Program-made: the position numbers and the translations under genes | The notes under the pieces: generated by a model | Database searches by the model: none | Told to the model about the DNA's origin: nothing | Seen by the model: only the letters and a program-made list of their open reading frames with translations | Shown: positions 36,064 through 47,930 of the stretch, piece after piece | Layout of the letters: every line of letters starts with the position of its first letter | How positions within the stretch are numbered: the stretch's first letter is position 1 | Source of the DNA: Piromyces finnis | Lineage: Eukaryota; Neocallimastigomycota; Neocallimastigomycetes; Neocallimastigales; Neocallimastigaceae | Assembly: GCA_002104945.1 (NCBI GenBank) | Contig: MCFH01000026.1 | Location: forward strand, 372,001 to 436,000 | Reading direction: 5' to 3' | Length of the DNA stretch: 64,000 bases

Positions 36064-39000
36064 TTATTCTTTTATAATTCCACCATGTTTTTTTATAAAC
36101 TGTATAATATCATCATTTTTAGATAATAAAGCAAAATAAAGTGGTGTTCCTGAATTAAACGGAGGTATTTTATTAATATCAGCACTATGATGAACTAAAT
36201 ATTTTATAATATAAACTTTTCTTAATAAAATAGCAAACTTTAATGGGGTGTAAAGAATTCTATTTTCTTCTCTACCAGGAAAGTTAATATCTGCACCAGA
36301 TTCAATTAGATAATTTATTATGGTAATTGACCCATTTTCAATAGAATTTAGCAAAAATGTATCATTCCTCTCTAAATGATGATTAACATCAATGCCTTGG
36401 TCTATAAAATATTTTACCATGTCAACATGTCCTTCTCTTATAGCATCTAAAAGCAATAAAGAATAATCCGTTGTTTGTTTATACTTTAATAGATCCTTAA
36501 TAATACTCAAATTTCCAACTTTCATGGCTACGTGAATAGGATCAACTTTATAAGGATATTTATAATAATTATTATTAGGATTTTGAAATTTTTTATTCAT
36601 CAAATCCTTTATCCTATCCATACGTTGATTTATAATATCAAAACTTAACTCAGTAATCGTAGGCTTTTTTTCATTATATTTATATTTTGCTTTATTCTCA
36701 ATTAGATAGGAAATGATATCACGATTCCCAAGTTGAATGGCTATCTTTAATGCTGTATCTCCATTCTTATTTTCACTATGAATATTAATGCCTGTTTCTT
36801 CAACCAGGTAACGAATAACATCCATTCGATTATGAATAACAGCAGTCATTAAATAAGTATAATATTTTTTATTTTTATAATTTATATCGGTGGCACCGTT
36901 TTCAACTATATATTTGATCATCACTAAATCATAACCATTTTCAATCATACGACCAATAAAGGTTTCTTCCCCATCAGAAATATCTACATTAGCCCCATGA
37001 TCAATAAAATATTTAATTAAATAATAATGACGATAACTATTCTTTTTAAATAATTTAAATAATAATGAAAATAGTAGAGGTTTGTCATTATAATGAACAT
37101 TAATATCAACTCCATTCTCCACTAAAAATTGTAAACATCCAATTTCATTATTCTTAAATAGTTGAAATGCATTATTCATAGCAATATATAAAAACATTCC
37201 ACTCTTGGAAGAATCTATATCAATGATATTTTTTGAGTAAAAATATTTTAACAAATCATAATGATTTCCAAATATGATATAGCGAATAATTTTTTCATCA
37301 TTTATCTTTTTTGTATCAATATGGCAATCAATTAAATATTGAATAATGGAAAGATTTGCATTTCTAATGGCATACACTAAAATGTCACCTTCCATTTGAT
37401 TTTCTAATTGTTCATTATACCGAATTTGTATTAAGAGTTTTAATACCTCAAGACGATTTTCATCAATAACTTTTTTAATAACATTTTCGTCTATTTCTTC
37501 TGTACTCACCCCATTATGAAATAAGTATTGTATAATTTTTAAATTTTCTTTTTCGATAGCGCACCTTAAAAGAATTCGTATATCTTTTTTATTTATATTT
37601 ACAACTTTATTGATATATATAGGCCATAGAATTTGAAAAACTTCAAAACTAGTCTCTTGTATCAATTCTTTAAATAAATAATTATCTATCCTTAGATTGA
37701 AATCATTGTTTATCAAATATTCAATAATTTTCGCACTATTAAACTTTATTGCATCAAAAAAAAGAAGATTGGCATCATGATAAAATGGAATGATATAACT
37801 TGGTAGTAGTAACTTTAATAGATCTATTCGATCACACTTTATAATTTCCCTAATGATATCTACAGAAAAAATATCTATATTGTCTTTGATAAATATCTTC
37901 ATAAAGGATGATTCACTTTTATTTTTGATAATATAGAATAAGGCTTCCTTCATATCTTGTAGAGCTTTATTCCTTTTGGGACAAGATAAAACTTGCTCAA
38001 TCATTGACTTGATCCATTGTTTTTTTTCTTCCATACTAAAATCTTTTCTTTCCATGATACTTCCATATATAGTCGTTGTGGGGTAGCCCTCACTTAAATC
38101 ATCATTATTCATTTGCTGAAATATCATTAAATATATTTCTTTATTTTTAAGGATCAAGGATATTTCCATTGGAGATTTAATATTTCTAATTCTACTTTTC
38201 CTTCCATAAATATCGGCACCATATTGTATTAAGGTTTTAATCATTCTCAGATCTTCTTTTAAAATTGCATAATGTAAAATGGAATAGCCATATTCATCCA
38301 ATTCATTAATATCGCAGTAAGGAATCAAATAAGTGGTGAGATTAGGGTAATTTAATAGATAAGATAGTATGATTAGGGTAAATCCATGGAAAGGATCATT
38401 ATGAATCAAATGTTGTGAAGTATTACTCATAAAACTTTTATCTTTAACTTCTTTAATTCTTAATTCTAATTTGTTAATATCGTTCGTACATACTGCATGA
38501 ACAAAGGATGAAATGGTAGAAAGATCATTTTGCTCAAATCCAAATTTCAGTGAAATGTTATTATTTTTCATTAACCTATTTAAAATTTGATAATTTTTAT
38601 ATTTTATTGGTAATTCCAATAGGAAATTATTATTTGGATGAGATAAACGGTAATTGTTTTTATCAATAGATAGGAAAAAATCTAATAATTCTAAATTTCT
38701 TTCCTCTCTAATATGCTTTTTACCGTCATCATTCGAAAAGGAAGTGGATAAAATTGTTTTTATGGGAAGATCCCCATTTCTATCCTTGGTATTAATCTTT
38801 ACCATTGATTTTAACTTTTTAGTCACCACAATGTATTTAACATATTCTAATTGATTAAGTTTAATAAGAACGTTAATAATCAAAGAAAGATATGAACTAT
38901 CCATATTATCTTTAATATAGCCTATTCCTAATTTAGTTCTTTGTCTTTTTTTATCCATTCCTTCCTTTCCTGTAATATTTATTAATGTAACATTTAATAC

Positions 39001-42000
39001 CTTTTCAACTATGTAGGCCATTAATTTCATATTATTCACTTTACTGGCGCACATTAATATTTTTTCATAATTTATTTTTTTAAGTTGATTCCTTTTCTTC
39101 GAATGATGATCCATAATAATTGATAAAATTTTCTGATGAATTTCTTTCACAATATAGGTATTATTATGCTTATTCGCATAAAGTAGGATATTTTCATAAT
39201 CGATAGATTTTAAATAAACTAACTTTGAATTTATATTTTGGGGATTCATGATATGATAGAATAGTGTATTAATTTGGGCAGTTTGATGAATTGAACAGGC
39301 CACAAATAAAATCGACTCTATATTTGTCGAGTTGTAAATAAATGATTTATGCTTAAACAGGCATTCTATATAAAATTGAAAATAATGCAAACATTGAATT
39401 TTTCTGGAATCTTCGATACACACCTTCAAAGAGATAAACCTATCGAAAATAAATGATTTAGAATTTATTAAATCTTTAATGATACCTTTTACAAATCCAA
39501 TATCTTCTAGATAACTTAATCCATTTATCACATCAGACATTCTAATATGTTGTACATTAAATTGAGGATGACCCAGTAGTTTATTAAATAAATAACGGAT
39601 GATATCGATTGAATCCCATTCATCTAATTGAGTTAGGATTTGTAAAACTTTTTTAATATTGATATGATTTACTTCAAATGTGTTATGGTTAAAAGATTGA
39701 TCTATTACTAACTTTACCAAATCATGACTTTCTTTATACAAATCATGGATTTCAACGTCAAATTGGCTGTAATAAAAGTCTAATTCATTATACCGAGTAC
39801 TATTCACGTGATCGGAAACAATAAATTGACATGCATAGGATAACAATTTTTCAAATTTTATAAATCTTAAATCCAATATTTCCAGGGAAAAAATGTGTTG
39901 TAGAACGAATGTCATTAAACTCGGGTTATTATAGTGGTATTGAACCATAGTACATAGTATACCATCCAAATGAACAGGATCAATGTTAAAATGAGGCGAA
40001 GAAAAGATCTTTTCAATAAAACATCGTGATATACGAAATCTGAATTTACCAGAAAATTCGTCAGATTGATGAAGATTATTTAAAATGGATGGAATATCTA
40101 TTTTTTGAAGATTAATGTTGGGAAGGGTAAACCAATGATGAATAAATAGTTCTATTAATCGATAATTTCCAGTAGCATTGAATTGTTTCAAAATAGTATT
40201 AAAATCAATTTTATCATATTCAAAGTATTTATTGGATAATACCTTTTTAAGAAGGTAGTGTATTCTCTCTAAATTCTTATCCAAAACATGATATTCATCG
40301 GATAAATACATTGGTGAAAAAAACTTTTCCAAAAAAAGGGTTAAATCAAAAGAAAAGGTATTATTGGGATGAAATAATTTTTCAATAAAACTATAATTAT
40401 TACTATCCAATGCTACACCGACCAATTCACAAAATTGGTTGAAAGTTAAAGATGAAACGAACGAATTTCCATCAAATCTTAATAACAAATCTAGAATTTC
40501 TTTATTATTAAAACCGACCGCTTTTACAAATAGTTCATGATCGATCGGTATTTCCTTTTTTACTTTATTTACAAGAAAACTTTTTAATTGTGAATGTGTT
40601 AAAGGTTGTTTATTTTTATAATGATGCGTGATCATGTTAATACAGAAATCTTCATTATAAACATAATAATTTAAAAAATTTTTCAAAAAAGAATTTTGAT
40701 GATGAATAATTAATTCCCCGATAAATTCCAAAGTTATTTGATAACCTCGTTCATATAAAAATAAAAAAACATTATCATTATTTTCTTGGATATTACCCTC
40801 CCTATCCCTATACAATTTATATAGTTTAGTGGCGATGTCTATTCCTTTGATTTTATAATTAATATCGGCTCCCACCTTTAAGAGTAATCTTGCTATATTA
40901 TATTTTTTATTCGCAATTGCGTTAAAAAGAGGAGATTGATAATTAGTATTTGTTGAATGAGGTTTCTTTATTCTCATCCAATCAACACTACAAGTATAGT
41001 TTAGAGAAGAATAATTTGAGATAATAAACTCCAATATTTTAATAATGGTATCCTTTTCAATGGCATAAATTAAAAAATCAAAGGAATTTTCATCATTAAA
41101 ATAAGATAAATTAATTTTATTTTCTTTTACATATTTAGAAAATCGTTCAATATCATTTTCATTTATATACTGCATCATTATTTGTTTCCTTTCTTTATTT
41201 TTTTCAAGATTTTTTAAATAAAAGTCATCCATGTCAAGATTAATATTTCCATTCCTTACTTTTTCAATAAATAAATCTTTTTTCCTTACCATTGAAGATT
41301 GTTGTTGCTGTCGTTGTTGTTCCCCCTCTTCTTCTTCCTTCTTTAAATTTTCATTATTAAAAAAATGGAAAATATCCTCTAAAATAAGATCCTGTCGCCG
41401 CTTATCATATTGAACTATTATATTTAATGCTTCAAAATTCTCAACTTCTAAAGCAGTTTCATACATGGCCTTATGAATGAAAAATTTTTCATTTGTTTCT
41501 TTATTTATTAAAAGGAAGAGTTGATGATTGGATAAGGTATTTTTTCTACGATAAAAATTTGTTAAAAGGTTCAGAATTACATGAGTATTAAAATAATAAT
41601 TATGAAATAGTAATTTTAATAACAAGTTCTTATGATCTCTTATTAAGGATATGATAAAATCAGATGGGATGGGGATATTCCTTTCCAATAAAAATAATAA
41701 TAATTTTTTGGAAAGATGATTATCAAGGTAAAGTCGAAGTAATAAATCATCACTTTTCATAACATGATCATAATTTTTAGAAATTAAATAATTCAAAAGA
41801 TTATAATTATTTTTATTACTTTCTACTACTAAAAGATTATAAAAAAAGGAGCTATCGTTGGATACTTCAGCCTGAAAATGTTGATCATCGATATGTTGAA
41901 ATAAAAAATGAATCAGGGTTTGAGAAACATTATTTTCTAACGCTCTACGATAGTAATTCCCAATATTTCCTTCAAGAATAAATTTTCTATTTATCTGATG

Positions 42001-42900
42001 ATCTTTGATATAACTTTTAAGTTCTAATACCTTATTATTTAAGACCATGCCAATTATATTCCCTTCTTCTTCCCTAGTAATAATTCTTTCATATCCAACT
42101 AAACATTGGGGAGGCATGGCAGGTAGAGTTAGTTTTTTATTTTTAATTGCATGTAATAACTCATTTTTTAGAGTGGGTGAAACTAATGTTTCAAAAATCT
42201 TATGGATTACTCCATTTTTATTCTCCGTTGTTCTCGGATCATAAAAATATAAATGATGAAAACCTTTATAATTTCTATGAATTAATGCAACCTTATACCA
42301 CTGATCATAAAAATACATTTTATTATTTCTATCAATAACGTTCTCCAATTGAAAGGTTAATAAAGGTGTTTTCTTTTTGTAATAGTTTTCAAGTATATTC
42401 AAAATAAATTCATTATTCAATACAAAACAGGTTAAACAATATTTTAATGCTACATTAATATGTCTTTTGATTATATCCTCAATAAAATGACTAGAAAGTT
42501 TATACCCATGATTTAATAAAAATAAATAATTTTTATCATCTACATTAATGTTGTAATAAACACTTGCACCATATTTAATTAATAAATTAGCAATTTTATA
42601 ATTTTCATGATATAATGCGTATAAAAGTGGGGAATATTGATGGGTCGTTGTTGTTAAACGTGTTATATAATCTAGAGTGGTATATTTCCCTTGTCGAATA
42701 ATATATTCAATAATTTCTACAGAACTATTAATTCCAATACATTCTAACAAAATATCAATTGTTTTACTGTAGTGATAGGTTAATTTCTTTAGTTCAAAAT
42801 TATTTTCATAAATAAATATTTTAAATTCAATTAAAGAACATGACTTTTTATTTTTTAATTTATCTATTAACTTTTGTAGAATAATCTCGTTTTTTATCAT
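36064..42900 (-). CDS. Giant intronless ankyrin-repeat protein with extra repeat families
   Basis: A single open frame of 2278 residues, no introns, starting at the only plausible ATG. Residues ~85-115 and ~655-690 are isolated ankyrin-like units (YSPLLYALYHENYKIANLL; QSPLFNAIANKKYNIARLLL). Each sits next to a ~75-residue non-ankyrin module present three times (about 124-190, 400-467 and 712-780): FLLNHGYKLSSHFIEDII...YYKKKTPLLTFQL and its equivalents. Residues ~895-1303 hold about ten copies of a 36-45-residue helical repeat with the pattern I-x-IL...A (DYENILLYANKHNN; NYEKILMCASKVNN). Residues ~1490-2278 are mostly canonical ankyrin repeats (DEYGYSILHYAI, NGDTALKIAIQLGNRDII, TPLKFAILLRKVYIIKYLV). 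There is no signal peptide, membrane segment, kinase or F-box. Probably an intracellular scaffold; partners unknown. No introns, whereas nearly all the other genes here have them. Confidence 0.9.
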   Translation of the reverse strand: MIKNEIILQKLIDKLKNKKSCSLIEFKIFIYENNFELKKLTYHYSKTIDILLECIGINSSVEIIEYIIRQGKYTTLDYITRLTTTTHQYSPLLYALYHENYKIANLLIKYGASVYYNINVDDKNYLFLLNHGYKLSSHFIEDIIKRHINVALKYCLTCFVLNNEFILNILENYYKKKTPLLTFQLENVIDRNNKMYFYDQWYKVALIHRNYKGFHHLYFYDPRTTENKNGVIHKIFETLVSPTLKNELLHAIKNKKLTLPAMPPQCLVGYERIITREEEGNIIGMVLNNKVLELKSYIKDHQINRKFILEGNIGNYYRRALENNVSQTLIHFLFQHIDDQHFQAEVSNDSSFFYNLLVVESNKNNYNLLNYLISKNYDHVMKSDDLLLRLYLDNHLSKKLLLFLLERNIPIPSDFIISLIRDHKNLLLKLLFHNYYFNTHVILNLLTNFYRRKNTLSNHQLFLLINKETNEKFFIHKAMYETALEVENFEALNIIVQYDKRRQDLILEDIFHFFNNENLKKEEEEGEQQRQQQQSSMVRKKDLFIEKVRNGNINLDMDDFYLKNLEKNKERKQIMMQYINENDIERFSKYVKENKINLSYFNDENSFDFLIYAIEKDTIIKILEFIISNYSSLNYTCSVDWMRIKKPHSTNTNYQSPLFNAIANKKYNIARLLLKVGADINYKIKGIDIATKLYKLYRDREGNIQENNDNVFLFLYERGYQITLEFIGELIIHHQNSFLKNFLNYYVYNEDFCINMITHHYKNKQPLTHSQLKSFLVNKVKKEIPIDHELFVKAVGFNNKEILDLLLRFDGNSFVSSLTFNQFCELVGVALDSNNYSFIEKLFHPNNTFSFDLTLFLEKFFSPMYLSDEYHVLDKNLERIHYLLKKVLSNKYFEYDKIDFNTILKQFNATGNYRLIELFIHHWFTLPNINLQKIDIPSILNNLHQSDEFSGKFRFRISRCFIEKIFSSPHFNIDPVHLDGILCTMVQYHYNNPSLMTFVLQHIFSLEILDLRFIKFEKLLSYACQFIVSDHVNSTRYNELDFYYSQFDVEIHDLYKESHDLVKLVIDQSFNHNTFEVNHINIKKVLQILTQLDEWDSIDIIRYLFNKLLGHPQFNVQHIRMSDVINGLSYLEDIGFVKGIIKDLINSKSFIFDRFISLKVCIEDSRKIQCLHYFQFYIECLFKHKSFIYNSTNIESILFVACSIHQTAQINTLFYHIMNPQNINSKLVYLKSIDYENILLYANKHNNTYIVKEIHQKILSIIMDHHSKKRNQLKKINYEKILMCASKVNNMKLMAYIVEKVLNVTLINITGKEGMDKKRQRTKLGIGYIKDNMDSSYLSLIINVLIKLNQLEYVKYIVVTKKLKSMVKINTKDRNGDLPIKTILSTSFSNDDGKKHIREERNLELLDFFLSIDKNNYRLSHPNNNFLLELPIKYKNYQILNRLMKNNNISLKFGFEQNDLSTISSFVHAVCTNDINKLELRIKEVKDKSFMSNTSQHLIHNDPFHGFTLIILSYLLNYPNLTTYLIPYCDINELDEYGYSILHYAILKEDLRMIKTLIQYGADIYGRKSRIRNIKSPMEISLILKNKEIYLMIFQQMNNDDLSEGYPTTTIYGSIMERKDFSMEEKKQWIKSMIEQVLSCPKRNKALQDMKEALFYIIKNKSESSFMKIFIKDNIDIFSVDIIREIIKCDRIDLLKLLLPSYIIPFYHDANLLFFDAIKFNSAKIIEYLINNDFNLRIDNYLFKELIQETSFEVFQILWPIYINKVVNINKKDIRILLRCAIEKENLKIIQYLFHNGVSTEEIDENVIKKVIDENRLEVLKLLIQIRYNEQLENQMEGDILVYAIRNANLSIIQYLIDCHIDTKKINDEKIIRYIIFGNHYDLLKYFYSKNIIDIDSSKSGMFLYIAMNNAFQLFKNNEIGCLQFLVENGVDINVHYNDKPLLFSLLFKLFKKNSYRHYYLIKYFIDHGANVDISDGEETFIGRMIENGYDLVMIKYIVENGATDINYKNKKYYTYLMTAVIHNRMDVIRYLVEETGINIHSENKNGDTALKIAIQLGNRDIISYLIENKAKYKYNEKKPTITELSFDIINQRMDRIKDLMNKKFQNPNNNYYKYPYKVDPIHVAMKVGNLSIIKDLLKYKQTTDYSLLLLDAIREGHVDMVKYFIDQGIDVNHHLERNDTFLLNSIENGSITIINYLIESGADINFPGREENRILYTPLKFAILLRKVYIIKYLVHHSADINKIPPFNSGTPLYFALLSKNDDIIQFIKKHGGIIKE

Positions 42901-45900
42901 ATTACGTCTTTGTTAAAATAATACAGGTGAATAAAATATATAAAAAGAATTAACATAATAAATTTTGAAACCCAACCAAAGAAAAATTTTTATATTTATT
43001 GAAAAAAAAAAATGAAATCATGAAATTACTACACTTTAATTTTCCAAAAAAAATCTTTATTGAGTCATCCATAAAAGTTTAAAGTGCTTTATTTAACATT
43101 TATTTATTTATTTATTTATTTATTTATATATATATATAAAGTCTTTCTAAAAGTTATTTATTAAAATATAAAATAATAATAATTTTAATAAATATTATTT
43201 AACAAATATCTATAAAACGATCAACAATAACAATTTTTTTGATGCAACAACAATAATATATAAAAAAAAAAAAAAACCTTTTCAAAATCTTTATCTTAAT
43301 AAACCCTATAAAATAAGAAATAGTTCCAATTATATTTTTTTTTTTTGAGAAACATTTTTTAAATTAATTTTACAAAATATTATGATTCTCTATAATAAAA
43401 CTTTTTTTATTTTTAATACGATATTTAAACCATCTGAATCAGAAAAAATAAGAAATAATCATTATTTTTCATATAAATGGTTTATAAAAAATGTGTATAA
43501 ACATCAATAATCGTATAACAAAGAAAATAAAGGATTATCTATTTCTCTTTTTCTTATTTTCTAATTATTTATAAAGATGGAGTACTCTATAATCAGAATT
43601 TTTATGATTATGGTATGATTACTCTTTAATATATAATATATATTGAACAATATAATTATTAAATGTGTTGAATACAATAAATAAATAAAAACACACACAC
43701 ACACACGATTATTAATATAAAAAATAGGATAAACAAAATCATATGTATATTATATATATTATAGTTTTTAATATATAATTATTCTCTTTTTTTTTTTTTT
43801 TTATTTTGTGATTAGAGCTAAAATTTTAAATAATTATTAGTGATTAGGTTTTATTTAAGATTTTTAAAAATAATATAAATAAATGTTAATCAATAATAAA
43901 TTCGTATAGAGTAAAATTAAATCTTTTTTATGTTAATATTAAAAATATTATTTTTATATAATTATTTATCATTTATAAAAACTCTCATTAATAATTATTA
44001 GTATTATCAATTCTTTTATAATTTCTTTTTCTTTTTACTACTTTGTGTTTTAATTTACTACCTTTTTAAATTTTTTTTTTTAAATGATTTTAAAATTTAA
44101 TTTTATACAAAAAAGGTAAATTAAAAAGTTTAATTAAATTTATTAATAAAAAATTAAAAATTAATTAAAAAGTTTTTTTTTTTTTTTTGTTTTTAGTTTT
44201 TAGTTTTTTGTCTTTGTTTTAACTGTTAACTATTTTACTTTTTTTTTAACTATTATTATTATAATTACTATTTACTTAATTACTCTTAATTTGATAGTTT
44301 AAAAAGAGTTAAATTCTATTAATGATGATGATCATTTAAAATAATATAATTTATAAAAAAAAATTAATTTATATTTAATTATTTCTTTATAAAAAAAAAA
44401 TTAAAAGACTTTATTTTATTAAAAAAAAGTAAGGCCTTTTTTTTTTTTTTCTAAATTCAAGTTTGATTCCTAAATACACGTTTTTTTTTATTTTTATTTT
44501 TATTTTTAATCATTTCCTACTTTAAATATAATTTAAAATTTTACTGCATCTAATTAGTATATATTAAAAAAAAAAATAATTAAAATAAATAAATTAATGT
44601 ATAATTTTTAATTTGTTTTTTTTTTATTTTTTATTTTTTAGTTTTCTTATATGTATATAAAGAGTAATAGTCATTTTTTTTAAAAAAAAAATTAAACTAA
44701 AAAAAAAAATTAAAAATAAAATAAAAAAATAATAAAAAAAAAAGAAAAGTTTTTTTATTTTTTCTTTTAAATAAGAAAAAATAAAAGAATTTTTTTCTAA
44801 AAGATAAAAAGGTTAATGATCCATTAAATATCTATTTTACAATTATTATTTATTATTTTTATATTATATTATATACAAAATAAAAAATTATAATAAAAGA
44901 TGTATATAAATATGAAATAAATCAAATAATTATAACTGAAAACGTTCATTTATTATAATAAAAGGATATATATAAGATAAAGATTAATAAAACGATAAAC
45001 TATATAATTTTTATAAATAAATTCAGTTTTTTAAAACATTAAAATATTATCACAATCTTGTATAAATATTTTACTAGGATTAAAAAATTAATTAAAATAA
45101 CAGAAGAAAATATTTAATGTTTATTAGAAGGTGTATCCTTTTTATAGAAATATATATGCATAGTTATAAAATTCTTTAAAATCGACTATTTTTGAATATA
45201 TATACATATATAAAAAGAAAGAAATATATAAAAAATAATATCAATTCTCTATATACAAAATTTTTAAATATATAAAAAAATAATGGGAATAAAAAAAATA
45301 AATATATATAAATATAATAATAATAATAACTTTATATTAACTTCTTTTTTTCTCTTTATGTATATATAATTAAACATAAACTTTATTAATACCTTATATT
45401 AGATTGAAATAAAGTTGTTTTTTTTTTTAATGGATGAATATAATATTTTATAAAAAAAAATACTTTATTTAATTAAAGAACAGTAATTTTTGGATATATT
45501 TAAAAAAAAATGAAAGTTCTTTAACTCAAAAAGAAAGGTAAATTTAAAAAAATAACAAAAGTTTAATTATTTAATGATTAAAATAAAAATAAAAAAAACT
45601 AGTAATAATAATATTAATGACTGCTTTTTTATTATTATATTTTACATATCTATAAATTAAATAACATCCTATAGAAAAAATTTTTGATTGTTTTTATTTA
45701 GGAAGAGAAATAAAAAGGGGAAAAAAAAAGTTATTTAAAAAAAATAACTCTTTTTTTTTTTTATTATTATTATTAAATAAAAACTACTAATTAAATATCA
45801 TTCAAAAATTTTATGTAATATTTTTGGAAACAAAAATAAAAAACAATATCAAAAACTGAAGAAAAAAACCATTATATAAAAGTTAAGATTATCATTAAAA

Positions 45901-46874
45901 AAAAAAAGAAGAAGCAAGAAATATATTTTATTTTTTCTTTTATATAATTATACCTCTTTAAAAAAAATATCAAATAATTGTAATTAAAAAAAAAAGTATA
46001 AATAATTATCGACATCACAACACTTTTAACGATATAATATTAATAAATTATTAAAATTATCTAGTTATTATTGTAAATATTAAAAGTATAGAAAATAAAA
46101 ACTCTCTACTATATAATTTATATATAATAATTTTATTTTTTTTTATTTAATATTAACAAACCTTTTTTATATATATATATATATATATTATATACATATA
46201 ACACATATAATCAATGCTTATGATAGTTATTTACAATTAAACAAAAAAAGTTTTCATATTATCATTAATAATAATAATTAATTAAACAACTTATCCTTAT
46301 TTTTTTAATACCTTTAAAAAAATATTATTATTAAAATAATTAAATATTGAAAACGAAAATAAAAAAATATTTTTTTTAAAAAAATAATACAAAGGCAATA
46401 TAAAAAATATAAAAAAAAATAATTATTTTCAAAAAAAGGGGAAATATAAAAAACGAATAATAAAAAAAAGTCAACTTTATAAACAAAAAATACGTGATTA
46501 TATAATATTATTTATTATTATTATTGAAAAAGAAAGAAAAAAAAGTATATAGCATAATACAATTCAATATCTGAGAAGTCAGCAATATTAATAATAATAT
46601 ATTATTGAATAATAAAATAACTCGTTTTAGTTAAAAAAAAAAAAACTTTTTTTCTTTCTTTCTCTAAAGCATTTCAATTAAGCAAGCAAGCCTTAATTCA
46701 AATATAATTAATTAATATACCTTTACACAATTCAACACTTTTTTTATTTATTTATTTTAACAGTTTTTAAAAAATCATTTTGTAAATAATAACATCACAT
46801 TTAATAACAATAAAAACACACACATACACACTTACCCACACATCTAAAACAACAATAATAATAATTATATCAAA
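42901..46874. other. Gene-poor 4-kb divergent region
   Basis: The longest stretch without a gene. Almost pure A/T, with poly-A/T tracts and short runs such as (AC)n at 43690-43706 and (TA)n near 46170-46190. The last ~80 bases before the kinase start are A/C-rich (ACACACACATACACAC), typical of a 5' leader. No RNA gene or coding fragment seen. Confidence 0.6.
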
Positions 46875-47786
46875 ATGGATAGTGCCCAATTGGATAAACG
46901 TCTTAGTACAGCCAATATAGATGATGTAATTAATATAATATTTCTTTTCCATTCATTAAGATATAAAATAAAAAAAAAATTTTTTAAATAATTGATATCA
47001 TCATCATCATCAAACTCCTCCATGCTAACTTTTTTTATATTTATTAAAGAATCTTGCAAATAGATTATTATCCGAAAGAAAAAAAGAACACTATATAATG
47101 GTAGTTTTTCTTTATAAAAAAATAGTTTAGTTTATTTAATATATATATACCAATATAAAGAAAAAACTAATTATATAATAAAATGAATTAAAAATCGTAA
47201 AAATAGATGAAACAGAAAACAGAAGATGAAATTGAAATAAATGATATAGAACCAGAAAGAAGATTTATAAGAAGGTTTTCGTCTGACCGTGTAAGTTTTA
47301 TTTTTTAAAAAAAAATTATTTTTCAATATTTATATAATACTATGATATGATAATTATATAATTTTAAATTATTATAAATAAATATTATATTTTTTCCTAT
47401 TGCTAATTTATATAAATATGTTTCATATTATATACATTAAAATATAATAATAAAAATGTTTCTTTAAAAAAAAGTCAATATATCAAAATAATGAAATAGA
47501 TATGTGGAAAAATGTTAAAGTAATAAGGCAAATAGGAAAGGGAACTACTGGTAAAATATATAGATGTATTGATTTAAACTATAATATTCCAGTAGCTATT
47601 AAAGTTGAAAATATAGTACAAAATAAATCTCATCTCTATGAAGAATATAAAATGTTAAAATATCTAAATAGTGTTGGTACGTGATCCGAATAAAATAAAA
47701 TAAAATAAACATAATATATCACACATAGAATGAAAGTTATATACAATTGATAAAATAATAAATATAACTAATAATAATAATAATAA

Positions 47787-47837
<51 letters not shown>

Positions 47838-47898
47838 GTTTATTATTATGTTTATTATTATGTTTATTATTATGTTTATTATTATGTTTATTATTATG

Positions 47899-47930
<32 letters not shown>

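Noticed and set aside
46767-47059. Minus-strand open frames over the first kinase exons
   Set aside because: Low-complexity Ile/Tyr/Val sequence antisense to spliced kinase exons.
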